A DNA stretch of 64,000 nucleotides from Symbiodinium microadriaticum (GCA_001939145.1 LSRX01000295.1:311100-375099), one strand, 5' to 3'; shown: positions 46,931 through 58,436, counted from the first letter of the stretch. Notes: generated by a model not told the origin, from the letters alone. Numbers and translations are program-made.

Positions 46931-48171
46931 GCTGTATTCTTCTTTCTAGTACTACTTAAGTCGTCTTTAAGCCCGTCACCCGAACAAAATGCATATAACC
47001 ATCGAGGTAGAAGCTATCCATGTATTCCTATTACATATAAGTGCTGCTTTTCAGATCTTATGGGGTGTGGTATGCTGCGCCGTATACCTAGAACCCATGC
47101 TTGCTACCTCTAAAGCCCTGGAACCCAGATCCGAAACCAATGTTGAAACCTCAAAAACCTCGAACCCGGATCCGAAACCTATGTCAACCATATGATGCGA
47201 AGCTGCCCTCAATCGCAGGTCCGGTGCCCTGCAGCTCCAGGTGGATCCAACTGGGACAGGAAGGGCTCTGCAGCGCAGCAACAGCATCGAGAGCAGCAAG
47301 GGCAACGGCAAGGGCAAGAAACCGGGTGCTGAGAAGAAGCTGGGTGCTGACAACGCGAACGGGGGTGACAAGCCTGCTAAGAAGAAGCCGGCCTACAATC
47401 AGAAAGCCAATTCGAAGCTGAAGGTTGCCCGGTCGACTCTGACGGATGCTAAGTTCTGGATCAAGACCATCCAGGATGATCAGAAGGTGAGTGATCCCTC
47501 TAAGCGCAAGGTGTGCCTTGTTGAAATATTGTAAGTGTTGGGGCTCAGGGGTCGAACCCAGGGGTTTTGGGTTTGTAGGTATAGGGTTTTACAGGGCTTA
47601 GGGCTTAGGGTTTAAGGCAAAGTTCGGAAGGGCAAGGGGGGAAAATATTTTTTTGGTATTGTATATTCGATCGAATTCTATAGCAAGTTTCACCCGCAGC
47701 CTTCGAAGCACATCCTGAGTACAAGCCTCCAAACTCCGAAGCGATAATATCCTAAACCCTAAACCCCAATAAGAAACCAGATCTAGCTAAACCCGGCCCA
47801 AATACACACTAACATCTCATTCCCAGGTCAGTGGCCCTCGCCGAAGGATACATCTCCCAGATCAAATTCTACCAGCAACCGATGGAGGCTGCAACTGAGG
47901 CGCTGGATTGGCGCCTCGTGGAAGGAGCCAAGGATGAAACCTCGCTCAAGCCACTTGTGGAAGAGGTGGACAAAGTGATGGATTTGTATGGTGCCGCGAT
48001 TCGCCCGATCCGGGCACTCTTTAATGTCACTTTGTCTGCATTTCCCTGTGGGTTTGATTCTATAATGAATACAGTGCTCAGCTATGCATGTGTGCAGCTT
48101 TATCTTAGGCTGAGCAGGAGACGAACAAGAATGGTGCAGGAAAGAAGTCAAAGGGCAAGAACGCCTCGTGA
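45689..48171 (+). CDS. DW...HPDWP-type protein, N-terminal part of a long dinoflagellate-family gene
   Basis: Exons: about 45689-45879 (MQQEKLRLQKAA, Ala-rich, then DRVADLARRAARAKMM); about 45970-46020 (DLPPAILEKAKQAQR); 46146 to about 46531 after a GT-AG intron at 46021-46145; 47241-47488; 47827-48025; and 48109-48171 (NKNGAGKKSKGKNAS, stop TGA). The 46146 exon carries LDMFIECNGDWAQC, then NRYRMYKEIKALHG, then WYSHPDWPESAEHELFL. A DW...R/K...Y/W-K...HPDxP order is one I recall in many dinoflagellate proteins. The 47241 exon is Lys/Gly-rich, then helical (KVARSTLTDAKFWIKTIQDD), and 47827 continues the helix. The intron 47489-47826 only keeps frame as GA-AG; 48026-48108 is GT-AG. AACGCCTC|GTGAAG near the stop could be a donor, so this may run on into the gene part at 49063. 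Function unknown. Confidence 0.6.
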
Positions 48172-49062
48172 AGAGCCGAGTGCATGGGGCCACTCGTTGA
48201 GTTTTGGGGTTGCACTGCCGACCACATGTGAGCTATCACGTGTGCTGTGGATCCACTTCGGTCATGACCCGTAGTCCAAACTCCAGAAATGTATGAAACC
48301 GAGTCCCCCGGCCCTGTAATAATCCGATATCTAGAAATCGGTGATTGGCCTTAGATCGTGGTGAAGCCTAGACAGCTCAGTGCATCCGATGAGTGTTTGC
48401 AACCAGATCAGAGTGATCTGAAGTCAAATTTGCTGCTGGGGACCTGTGAGCGAGTGTATCTGTGATGCCCTGGCTGACAAAACTAGGATGTGCTTACTTG
48501 CAACTGCACTTGTGGCTCGCCTACAGTATGGTGTTGAGCTTCGAACTTAAAAAATAACCCTCGCAGATCGCCTTCGATGCCGTGGTTTTCTATGCCACCA
48601 TCTGCATTCGATGATCTCGGCTGGGGACACTGGCATTTAAAGACGAAGGGGTATACTTGCATTGGACAGGGGTTCTTGTAATCGGCTTCGGCTTTCAGGC
48701 TTCATAGTTGTTTCAGTTGCACTGGGAGTTTTCGGGTGTTGGGCTTAGGGTTTAGGGAAGTTAGGGTTTTGGAAAACCGCGATCCGGAACTTCAAGCCGA
48801 AACTTGGTACCCTGAAGCCCCGGAGCCTACACTGACCCGATGAGTATGCCTATACAGTAGGATGTTATATGCTATCCGATACCATGTATCTAGAATTCCA
48901 CAGACCCGAAATCCGAAAAGCCATTTTGCAAAGTGTAGTCCCCAAGTGAAGCCGAACCTTGAGCCCATCAGCCCCAGATCTATGGACTTGTGAACCCCGA
49001 ACCCTGAATCCTAAACTCAACTAAAACAAAATATAAAAGCTTTAAATCCCTAAACCTTAAAG
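48172..49062. other. Spacer or large intron between the two gene parts
   Basis: No exon could be supported. It contains short telomere-like motifs at 48740-48770 and otherwise unique DNA. If the parts at 45689-48171 and 49063-52194 are one gene, this is intronic. Confidence 0.4.
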
Positions 49063-52000
49063 TGGAGTGAGGATATCAGCTACACCTCGGCCCAGCGCGT
49101 GGCTAATGCTGCGATGCAGGACAGCTGCAAAAAATGTCGTTAGTTATAATCGAATCTCGTTAAACATATATATTATATTATATTAATCCGAGGCCACAAG
49201 CCCAATCCCTTTGCCCAAAGCTGTGTGCCCAATCCAGTGGGGTGACGATTCAAGCTCTAGGTCTAGGCTCACACCTATAATATGTAATACCGACCTTGTA
49301 ACCCGCAAAATTCACACTAGTACATCTAGACCCCAATAAGCCAAACCTGGAATCCAAAACAGCTTGCAGGACTATGCTGCCAGTGACGTGCAAGCCGATG
49401 CCGGACTCCGCTCCTTGGCAACTGCCGGGGCACACGGTGCACATGCTTCGAACATTGAAAGGGATGTTCTCCGCCGGGCTATGCCGAATCGCTACCAAGC
49501 CTGGTGCCTAGCCCTGTATGACTACATCGCATCAGATATGAGTACTCTCATTAATTATAACCTAGTTGGGGGTGAAGATTTTCAGGTGCCGATCCACAGT
49601 GTGCAAGTTCCTCTTCGTGTACGGGATCGTGGGACAATCAAGGTTGTACAACGGACACTTGGTATTCGATTCGAGTGTAGAGCTAAGCATAAGATGTTGT
49701 AAACATTTAGCCACTAGTGATCGAGCCCGGTGCTATCCTGCAGGTCAATGCCACTTGTGCTCCCACATGATGTCCTCTTTGCACTGCATGCATCGGGGCG
49801 CCTGGAGGAATTGTCCCCGAAAAGATCTATAGAAGAGTTCTGGGAGCATTTCAAAGCTCATGAGTCGAGCCCCATTCAATGGCCGGTGGCTGCTGATCGC
49901 AGCATGCATCCAGTAGGCATCCATAGCGACGACTGTCGATACACAGAATCTGGCCAGAAGTTGATTGTCTTCTCGATGAATCTGCTATTGGATGGAGATG
50001 TTAAAGACCGCTATCCGCTCTTTGTTCTCAGGTGTGTGACTGACTTGACATTCATACCGGAAACCCTTATGTTTTATTTTGGTTAAAGCAATATCTGCCA
50101 TACCCTATGACTATGCTGCTGTGAATCATCCTAAGGCTTTGAGCACTGGATTCGCCACCCTCCAGCCATATCTTCGTGCCGTCACCTGGCCTGGCTGTCA
50201 ACTTTTGTTCAAGATAAACGTTCTCTTATAGGGTTGAGGGCTTAGGGTTTAGGGTCAATTAGGGTTGTCCGATTCCAGAGCCTAGATTGCTGCATCCTTC
50301 AACCTGTGCTACCTTGGCATTTGCCCTCGAGCTGGATATGTGGATGCGAACACTTTGGACCCCGAGTCAGTGAATGAGGCATCGTTCGATTCCTGTGACA
50401 AGTTTCCGGCAGCTTACTTCTGCGAAACCCGTGCGGACTGGAAGATGATGAAGGAGCTAGTGCTCTAGTATAATTAGCTAGTATATGTTTTATATTCAAT
50501 CACCCCAAAACCCTAGGCACCCTTTTAAGGTTCGATTTTTCTAAATGTCCAATGACAGGAAATGCTGAATCTGGCTTGTGGCTGGAATTGCAAGTCCTTG
50601 TGCCATCACTGCAAAGCATCCGACAGCAACTACCTACAGTTTCCTAGCCAGCTCTTCTATCAGCCTCGTCGCTCTTGGGATGAGTTTGTCTCGGAATGCA
50701 AACCTCATCAAGATCAGAGATGTGCCTATGTGTATTACTACATTAGACATTTTGTGAAATAGTTTCATCCGTACTGTCATCGAAATCATGATCGGTCGAT
50801 GTACCATGGCCATGTACATGTACAACCAAGGCTACTTGCTCAGCATCCGTGGTTTCCACCACTCTTGCTTGAGATGGTGTTCCATGCACTCGATAAACCT
50901 TGGCATCTGCCATTGGGTTGTGGCCTCCGCTTTGATCGTTATCTTGAAGTTGGAGGATTCTGTGGTGCAACAAACTCAAGTCGTCTTAAAATTTTCTAGC
51001 TGCATAGATGAATAAGTCGTCCGCTGAGGATGTATGGCCAGCACCTCCGAGAACGCTGGCCAAGGACAAACTCAATATTCGGTTATCGGTGGCATATGGA
51101 GACTTCACAGAATGGGCGCGTCAGAAGAGGATCGAGTATCCTGCTCGGTTCTAATCTTCGATTTCGCTACCCCGACCGTGCTGAAATTTATAATTTTGCC
51201 CACCGCTCAGGCACTCACAACCTGAGTTTCAAGCGAAGAATCTACGTGATATGTGCAGTGGCTATGCTGAGATGAGCATGAAGGCGCACAATGTTACTCG
51301 CTTTGCATCTAGTCGACGTCTGTGTCGTGACAATGTTGTGTGTGTGTGTGTTTGTTTCTACTTTTGCCTTAGGCCCGTGTTGTCACTGGATGGCTTTCGG
51401 ACCGGGTGATTGAACTTTACAACAACCATGCGGGCTGCAAGAACAGCCACTACTTCTCGGAGATGGTGAAAGCAGTGTGACACCACTGCACTTATACCAC
51501 TAGACAGCTGGTAAACACTATTTGTTTAATTAACCCCTGATCAGGTACTGGCTGAATGAGTACTTTCAGGGCATGGAGAAGTATGGTCGGTTCTTGGGCC
51601 CAGCCGAAAAAGCTGGATTCACGGAGGCTTGTGTGTCTTGGTGTTAAATGTTTATTAAATTTAAGTGTATGTATATTCGAATATATACTGCTTTTACTTG
51701 CTAATAATTAAGGACAAGATGTGCATGGCTTATGCCAACCTGGCGGCGATGTCTGCAAATGATGGTGAACGGCTGTGGGCACTCCGCCCCAAATTTCATG
51801 CAGCTTGTTGGCAGTCGGGCTAGGCTGTGTGCCTTGCAAGGCACATGCTGTGCTTACTGTGCATGTACAGCTGTAGTACTGTGAGGCTTTCCAAGAAATT
51901 ACGCATTTTGCAGTCTTGGATGGCGGCTCGGTTAAAGGTATCGTGTGAAATCACCCAACCCAATACCACGATCCTAACCCTGCCTGGACTTCAACCTTGC

Positions 52001-52194
52001 ATCTGAGGCCAAAACCCCAAGTATCATCACACTTTCCGGGACGAAAGCTATATGGGGACATGCAAAGGCCAGATTCGATTCATCTTGCCAGCATCATGGC
52101 ATCAGACTTGCAGCGTTCCCTGCTAGGAATTGCCAAGATGTGCCATCGAGGCAGCCTGGAAATGTCATTTCTCAAACGAGTGTATGCGCAGTGA
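49063..52194 (+). CDS. Transposase-like C-terminal part of a dinoflagellate multi-copy gene
   Basis: Exons joined by phase: 49063-49119, 49370-49528 (ASNIERDVLRRAMPNRYQAW), 49586-49653, 49744-50035 (LVLPHDVLFALH; MHPVGIHSDDCRYTESGQKL; KDRYPLFVLR), 50136-50177, 50286-50459 (SFNLCYLGICPRAGY; CETRADWKMMKEL), 50559 to about 50645 (CKSLCHHCKAS, zinc-knuckle-like), about 50836-50955 (GFHHSCLRWCSMHSINLGIC), about 51052-51150 (AYGDFTEWARQKRIEYPA), about 51223-51292 (KNLRDMCSGYAEMSMKAHN), about 51374-51483, 51546-51629, 51713-51800 (ALRPKFHA) and about 52040-52194 (IAKMCHRGSLEMSFLKRVYA, stop TGA). Introns at 49120 and 49654 need GA donors; 49529 and 50178 need GC donors. The motif order GDD / YPLF / DWK / CxxC / MHxxxLG / PKxH recalls CACTA- and Plavaka-type DDE transposases (DxxH..LG, PKxH), but I know it as a dinoflagellate multi-copy family. 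The relation is inference. In the MH motif the usual preceding Asp is Cys (RWCSMH), so it may be inactive. Confidence 0.65.
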
Positions 52195-53169
52195 CTTTGC
52201 TGCAATGTGTCACAAATTCCAACTCGAGACTGAGATTCGGTTCATCAGAGTTCCATTGCGATCTAAGGTTTCCGGACATGCCGTAATGCGACGACTTGAG
52301 TCGACCTGCATGCATGAGCAATGGAAAAGATGGGTCGATGATGGCAAGCCTTAAACCCAACACTGCTAGAGCCTAAACCCACTAAACTTGGACCCAGGTG
52401 AAAACCTTGAGCCCAAATTTTAGACCTCTACCCACCCCACCAAAAAGAAAAGACTAAAGACAAATGACGAAATCCACCAACTTCAAAGCCAAACCATATA
52501 AAGCCCTTAAGCTTTAAAGCCCCAAGCCGAAAACTTATCCTCCCATTTCGGCGATGTGGTCCGACAGGCGCACTCAGAGGGAGGGTCGATTGGGATTTGG
52601 TTTATGATGGGTTGTAGCTCGGCAATATTTAGACGGATATAAAGCAAGTATTCGCGAATATATGTATGCCAACATAGTGTCACTTATATGTCATCATATG
52701 ATACCTCCTGAGGAAGGAATTATATCCCCAATACTCCATTATGGATAACTTTCACGCAACGACCGCATATATGGATACCTTTGGACCCTGTGGGCAATAT
52801 AGTACGGCACCCTTATAAAGAGGACCCTAAAAGGGCCCCTAATTTAGTGAGCTCTACCCTATACACGCGGAAGAACCCTAGCAGGTTAGGGTCTTCAGGG
52901 TTTAGGGTTTAGTTTAGGGTTTAGGGTTTAGTTTAGGGGTTTAGGGTTTAGGGTTTAGTTTAGTGGTTTAGTTTAGGGCTTAGGGTTTAGGGTTTCGGGT
53001 TTAGGGTTCAGGGTTTAGGGTTTTGGGTCAAGTAAGACTTGGATTCCATAGGGGTTTCTAGGAAATACTACGGGTCATAACATAAATCTTAAGGGCTTAA
53101 GGGTTTAGGGTTTAGGACTTAAGGGCTTAAGGGGTTTAGGGCTTAAGGGGTTTAGGGTTTGAGGGGTTT

Positions 53170-53270
53170 AGGTTGATGATATAAATCCAGCATTACCCAT
53201 AATAAGGAATATACCATAATTTCCACAGTTTAGGGTCCTTAAAGTAATGCAGGATTTATATCATCAACAG
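53170..53270 (+). mobile_element. Family-A MITE, copy 4 (101 bp)
   Basis: Begins GGTTGATGATATAAATCC after an A and ends TTTATATCATCAACAG. The interior matches copies 1-3. The TA flank is missing on the right, and the left end lies in TTTAGGG-type sequence, so the insertion junction has decayed or the element jumped into telomere-like DNA. Confidence 0.7.
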
Positions 53271-53444
53271 AGTATTCCTAACTATGCCGACCCCTAGGTC
53301 CAGAACTTGAGCGGCCTAAGCCCCAAACCCTGAACTCCAAGCGCTACAAAAAACAAACCTACAGACCCTATAGACCCCAAGCCCCGAACCCAGAAGCTCC
53401 CTAAACCCTAAAACCCTAAGCCCTAAACCCCTAAACCCCTAGAC

Positions 53445-53640
53445 TAAAGTCCTAAAAAGCCTAAACCCCTACATTACTAAAGCCCTAAAAAGCCTAAACC
53501 CCTAAATTACTAAAGCCCTAAAAAGCCTAAACCCCTAAATTACTAAAGCCCTAAAAAGCCTAAACCCCTAAATTACTAAAGCCCTAAAAAGCCTAAACCC
53601 CTAAATTACTAAAGCCCTAAAAAGCCTAAACCCCTACGCC
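53445..53640 (+). repeat. 33-bp tandem repeat, six copies
   Basis: Unit CCCTAAAAAGCCTAAACCCC then TAAATTACTAAAG. The word ATTACT recurs every 33 bp from 53473. The copies are nearly identical, so expansion is recent. The unit itself is a patchwork of telomere-like words. Confidence 0.95.
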
Positions 53641-55015
53641 CTGTAAGCCCTATAAACCCTATAAACCCTATAAAACCCTATAAGCCCAAAAAAACCCTAA
53701 ACCCCTAAACCGCCTGGAGGGACCTCTCTCTCTCCCCTCAGGACCAACCGGGACCTCCTCGCTACCTTTTTTCGAGGAGGCCCAGTGGCCTTGGATTCAA
53801 AAGGGCTCCCTTTTGGTAATGGGGTTTAGGGTTCAGGGTTCAGGGTTTAGGGTTTAGGGTTTGGGGTTTGGGGTTTAGGGTTCAGGGTTTGGGGTTTTGG
53901 GTTTTGGGTTTAGGGTCCCTAAACCCACCCCTAAACCCTTGGGTACCATTACAAGGAGATGCTCTACGACCTCCAAAATTGGAGGAAAAAACAAGGCCCA
54001 CTGGAAGACCTAGTACGGAGGATCATGAGGACTTAGTACCCATGGTTGAACAGAGGGTAACGAGTGTTAAGGTTATATGCACTCAGTTATGCAGAGCATC
54101 ATGCACTAAATCCTAAACCCTAAACTTCCCTAAACCCTAAGCCCTTCTAGGTTCTTACGAACGATAGCCTTGATTACTAGGTCCCATGATCCTGCAAGGA
54201 CTCCTTCAAAATGGAACCCAACCTGGGGCCGAGACGATCAGAGGACTCCTTCACCGGGATCATGCCTGGGATCAGGGGTTTAGGGTCTTGGGCTTTGGGT
54301 TTTACACCCTCAAGCCTAAACTAAACCCTACAAACCCCAAACCCAAAACCCTAAACCCTGAGCCCTCAGCCCTGAACCCATGCAGCAGTCGGCTTTGGGT
54401 TTTGAGGCCCAAACCCCGGTTGTTTGGGGGGGGGGGGGGCCTTGATTCGATCAGAATAAAGTTCGTTGCAGGGCTCTTGACAAATCTAGGACATTCTCGG
54501 GGTTTGGTACAAGGCGCGCGACAACTAGAATAAGATTGCCGGTGCTATGTTGCGATAAAACTCTTGTAGGGACAATAAGTCAGGGATCATCTCGAAAATA
54601 AGGCCTTTTGGGATGTGTACATATATGCTATATGCGTATATTCTAGAATGATTGCACCATGCTGTGCTAAGGAAGCCTGGGGCCGATGTTGGAAAATATC
54701 CAGGCTCCGATATTCACTACATAGATGGTAATGGATCGCAAAGACCCTAAACAGCTGACCTCCTAAAATTCGGCACAGCTTCATGCGACTTCCGGGACCC
54801 CCTTTTGAGAACTGCAGGCTAAACCCTTTCCCAACTACGCCCTATTATTTTGGCCCTTAACCCTATGAACTCCTTCCTGTTCGTTCTGCCCGCCTGGAGT
54901 GCGCGTCCTGGCGCCCGCGCGCTCAGGATCGTTGCGCGCCTCCTGGGCAAGAGCTGACAGCCGTCCAAGCCCTTCTAAACCCTGAGCCGTAGCCCTAAAC
55001 CTTAAGCCCTACCCG

Positions 55016-55090
55016 GACCCCAAATAACCTACCGATTTTCGATTATAGTTTCTTTATATAGGTCCTTAAACAAATAGGTTCTTTGGGGTT
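55016..55090 (+). repeat. Family-G fold-back element
   Basis: Ends ACCCCAAATAACCTACC and AAATAGGTTCTTTGGGGTT are complementary. AT-rich loop. Confidence 0.6.
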
Positions 55091-55539
55091 AATCAAGGTA
55101 ACCCCAAACCCACTTGGGGGGTTCATGATCTGCTGTTTGGACAGGTTCAGGCTTATAGGGCGCAAAAGTTCTCGAGGAGTTGGGTCCAAGAAAGGTTTTG
55201 TAGAGGGCTCTTGTGGCGTAGGCTACGGCTTCAGTGCTGTGGGAAAGTTTTATCTAATACCCTAAACCCTAAACTCTGAAGCTTACACCTGAACGTTCAG
55301 TTTAAGCCTTCCCACGTTCAAGATCGAGCACACCTTGTCGGGAATGTAAACACATGACATTCTAGTCTGACCTAGAAGTATAGAAGTAAATGGTAATTAT
55401 GAGACGTAATTACAGCCATTTACAAGTAAGCGCATGTCTGTGTACAAGTATTGTTTAATAACTCTGTATTGACAGTACTGTCGATAATAATACATAGTTA
55501 TTAGCAAGGCCCTAAACGCAACACGTGTGAGCCCGGATC

Positions 55540-56090
55540 GGAAAATGTACCTTCGAGTGCTCAGGGCACATTCTGCAACAAAACAGGGCCGTTCTTTGTG
55601 TGTGCCTGCTCTAAACCATCCGGGGTCCCTGTGTGCCCAAAGGGGTCGGGGCCACATTGTGCAGCAAAACAACGCCGTTCTTTGGGTGTGCCTGCTCTGA
55701 ACCCTTTGGGACCTTGCCCCTGCCTTCCTGCGATCCGGAAAATTTGATTTGACTTTTGCTTACTCTGCCTATAAAAAATGCATTTTAATTCGACCGAGTG
55801 CCCATGTATGTCGAGGTCCACCCCCCCCCTTTCTTTGTGTGTGTCTGCTTTTGAGCCTCCCGTAGTCCCTAGACTCTAGACCCTGCCCGGATCACAAAAT
55901 GGACCCTGGAGTGCTCGTGTGTGGGAAACATCCGGGGTCCCTGTGTGCCCGGGAGGTCGGGCCACATCTGCAGCAAAGCAACGTCTTTCTTTGTGCGGAC
56001 CTGCTCTAAAGCTACGGCAATTCTTGAACCCTGTCAGCCTTGGAGCCCGGATCAAGAAATGGATCCTCTTTCGGGCACTCTTAAGGACTT
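55540..56090 (+). repeat. Imperfect direct repeats, four copies
   Basis: The word TTCTTTGTGTGTGCCTGCTC (with changes) is at about 55593, 55678, 55830 and 55990. Around it recur CCGGGGTCCCTGTGTGCCC, GGGCCACAT, GCAGCAAA and CCCGGATC. Spacing varies from 85 to 160 bp. No frame is conserved between copies. Confidence 0.7.
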
Positions 56091-56244
56091 AAGCTTTTTA
56101 CAAAAAGTGTTGGGTTCTCGCGGTGGAGATTTAGAGCTCCACATTCGTGACGGAATTCTCTTGCTCTGAAAATGTCGGACGTACGTCACGATGGCGCCAT
56201 CGCCCGACAAATCATACACCTACCGCGCATGTTTGGTCGACACA

Positions 56245-56465
56245 CCCTGAACCCTAAACCCTGAACCCTAAGTCCCCCTAAACCCTAAACCCTAAACCCT
56301 AAACCCTATAAACCCTAAACCCTGAACCCTAAACCCACCCTGAACCTTAAGCCCCCCTGAACCCTAAACTCTGAACCGTAAGTCCCCCTGAACTCTAAAC
56401 CCTAAACCCTAAACCCTAAACCCTGAACCCTAAACCCTAAACCCTGAACCCTATAAGCCCCCCTG
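56245..56465 (-). repeat. CCCTAAA-type array
   Basis: About 25 units of CCCTAAA and CCCTGAA with interspersed AAGCCCCCCTGAA blocks that recur every 40-60 bp, giving a weak higher-order pattern. Confidence 0.85.
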
Positions 56466-56706
56466 AACCCGCTCTCGCGGGCCTGAAGGTTGGTAATGGC
56501 CTTGGACGTTACGCGCGCGAAGGGGTTCATGGGATCGGTGAAGGATTGAACCTGGCGCTGTCAGCAAACTTGCGGGGTTAAGGGTGTGCTACAGAAGGGT
56601 TTAGGGCAGGGTTTAGGGTTTAGGGTCTAAGGGGTTTATTAGAGGCTTGGGCTTAGGGGGCTTAGGGCTTCAGGAGCTTAGGGTTTAAGCGCAGTTCCTG
56701 GTGGAC

Positions 56707-56786
56707 CGCAATTGACCTACCTTTTTCAGGGACTGATAGAAGGATCAGATAATGAGGAACTCTAGAAAAGTAGGTCATTTGGGGCT
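56707..56786 (+). repeat. Family-G fold-back element
   Basis: Arms CCGCAATTGACCTACC and AAAGTAGGTCATTTGGGG around a loop with GGGACTGATAGAAGGATC. Confidence 0.5.
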
Positions 56787-56920
56787 CAGGTGGTCACAGG
56801 TCTTTACTGTAGCTGGTGGAGTTTAGGGTTTTACGGCTGCAATCATGTGGGATTCAGGGTATCAGCTGGAGATTCGGGATTCTGGTGGGGTTTGCTGAAA
56901 GAATTTGTAGTTCTGAGCAT

Positions 56921-57026
56921 AATGTAGGGGCCGAGATAATCAGAATAGGGTTTGGGGGGTTCCTTATTACAACTATAGTATAATGGGCCCCAAAGCCCTA
57001 TTCAAATTCTTAAGGCCCCTATAATT
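56921..57026 (+). repeat. Family-B fold-back element
   Basis: Begins ATGTAGGGGCCGAGATAATC and ends TTCTTAAGGCCCCTATAA. The arms pair with mismatches. Same layout as 21734-21838. Confidence 0.65.
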
Positions 57027-58247
57027 TATATTAAGTGAGCTGAAAGAGAAACGACCTTTGTCTCAGTCGGGTAGTGCTAATCCACTTCGGCATGTTCTCG
57101 AGTTCAGGAACCTTGAACTAATGCACTACTTTCGTAAAAGACTATTCCCTCAGAGTGAGAAGCCGGATATGACTTCGTCAAGAAGTCGCAATTACAAACC
57201 TCCATCAAAAAGAAACGGTCTCATTAGTCTAGTGTTAGGGTGCCACACCACCCTGATGATGAGGAGGGCATGAACACACATATGGAGAGCTTTCTTCATC
57301 AGGTTCCTAAGAAGTTTCAGATGAGTTGATGGAACCACATGTAACAATCACCCCCGCCTGAGGCACCCCTTGTTCGAATAAACTCCCCAGATAAACCGAC
57401 CACCGTACACGCCTTAAGCAATCCCCGACCAGCACGATAAGGACCAGGGACCCTGCCAGCAACCCTAACTAGTCGGACCTTTACGAAACAGACCCCCGAA
57501 TAAGGCAGTAAGGGACCCGGTTCTACACTCTGCAACAAAATGACAAGGAGCCCAACATACTGCCCAAAACCCTAAACATCCCTAAACGCTTTATCCCAAA
57601 GCCCGAAATAATCCCAAAAACCCTAGACCCTAAACCTTCCAAAACCCTAAACCCTCCAAAACCTCCCTAAAACCTCCAAAGCCCCACAGAAGACGCTCGG
57701 AAGAGAAGCGAGGCAGCCAAGCTCCGCTTTTCCGTCCAGACCGCGGGGAAAGACAGCCCTGGGTTGGGTTTTGGGTTTAGGGTTTAAGGTTTCGGGTTTA
57801 GGGTTTCGGATTTAGGGGTTTAGGGTCTAGGCTTGAGGCTTTAGGGCAATCGTGGGACTTTATAGTGCAAAGGGCCCTGAGTACCTGCCAAGTAGAAAGT
57901 AGGGTTTCTACGGTAGGAATAACTATTGTGGCCTGGGTGAGTATCCACACGTAGATACCTAGGACCCTAAACCCTTAACTCTAAACCCTTTGGGTATAGG
58001 GGTTATAGAGACTTCTAGGGGTTCACAGGGTCTCTAATATGGTTTGAGGTTCAAGAGTCTAGAACTACCTCTAGTCTGCATTGTAATTCCTCGTTAAAGT
58101 TACCTTATAGGATCCTTATAGACTTGGGGGGGTGCGTAAAAAAAAAAAGAGGAACCGCAATGGAGGCTTATAGGCAGTTAGTGAAATGGACTAAATCTAA
58201 GACTTAAGGCTTCGGGTGCTCAGTCAAAAGGCTTCGTTAAAGGGAAG

Positions 58248-58436
58248 CTACAGAGTAGGTGGGGAGTTTCGGGTATATTAGTACCTTCAAACAGGGGTTC
58301 CTTAAGGGCTCCTTTAAGGGGGTTAGGGGTTTAGGGTTTAGGGTTTAGAGTTTAGGGTATATAGGGCTTCTATCAGGCTTCTATAAGGTATAGAGACCTT
58401 CTATAAGGCTCCCATAACGGTAACTACCCACCCTGA
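58248..58436 (+). repeat. Dispersed repeat shared with 26837-27013
   Basis: Second copy of the TTCCTTAAGGGCTCCTTTAA ... GGTAACTACCCACC element, with an extra segment of about 25 bp near its left end (58278-58298). Confidence 0.7.
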
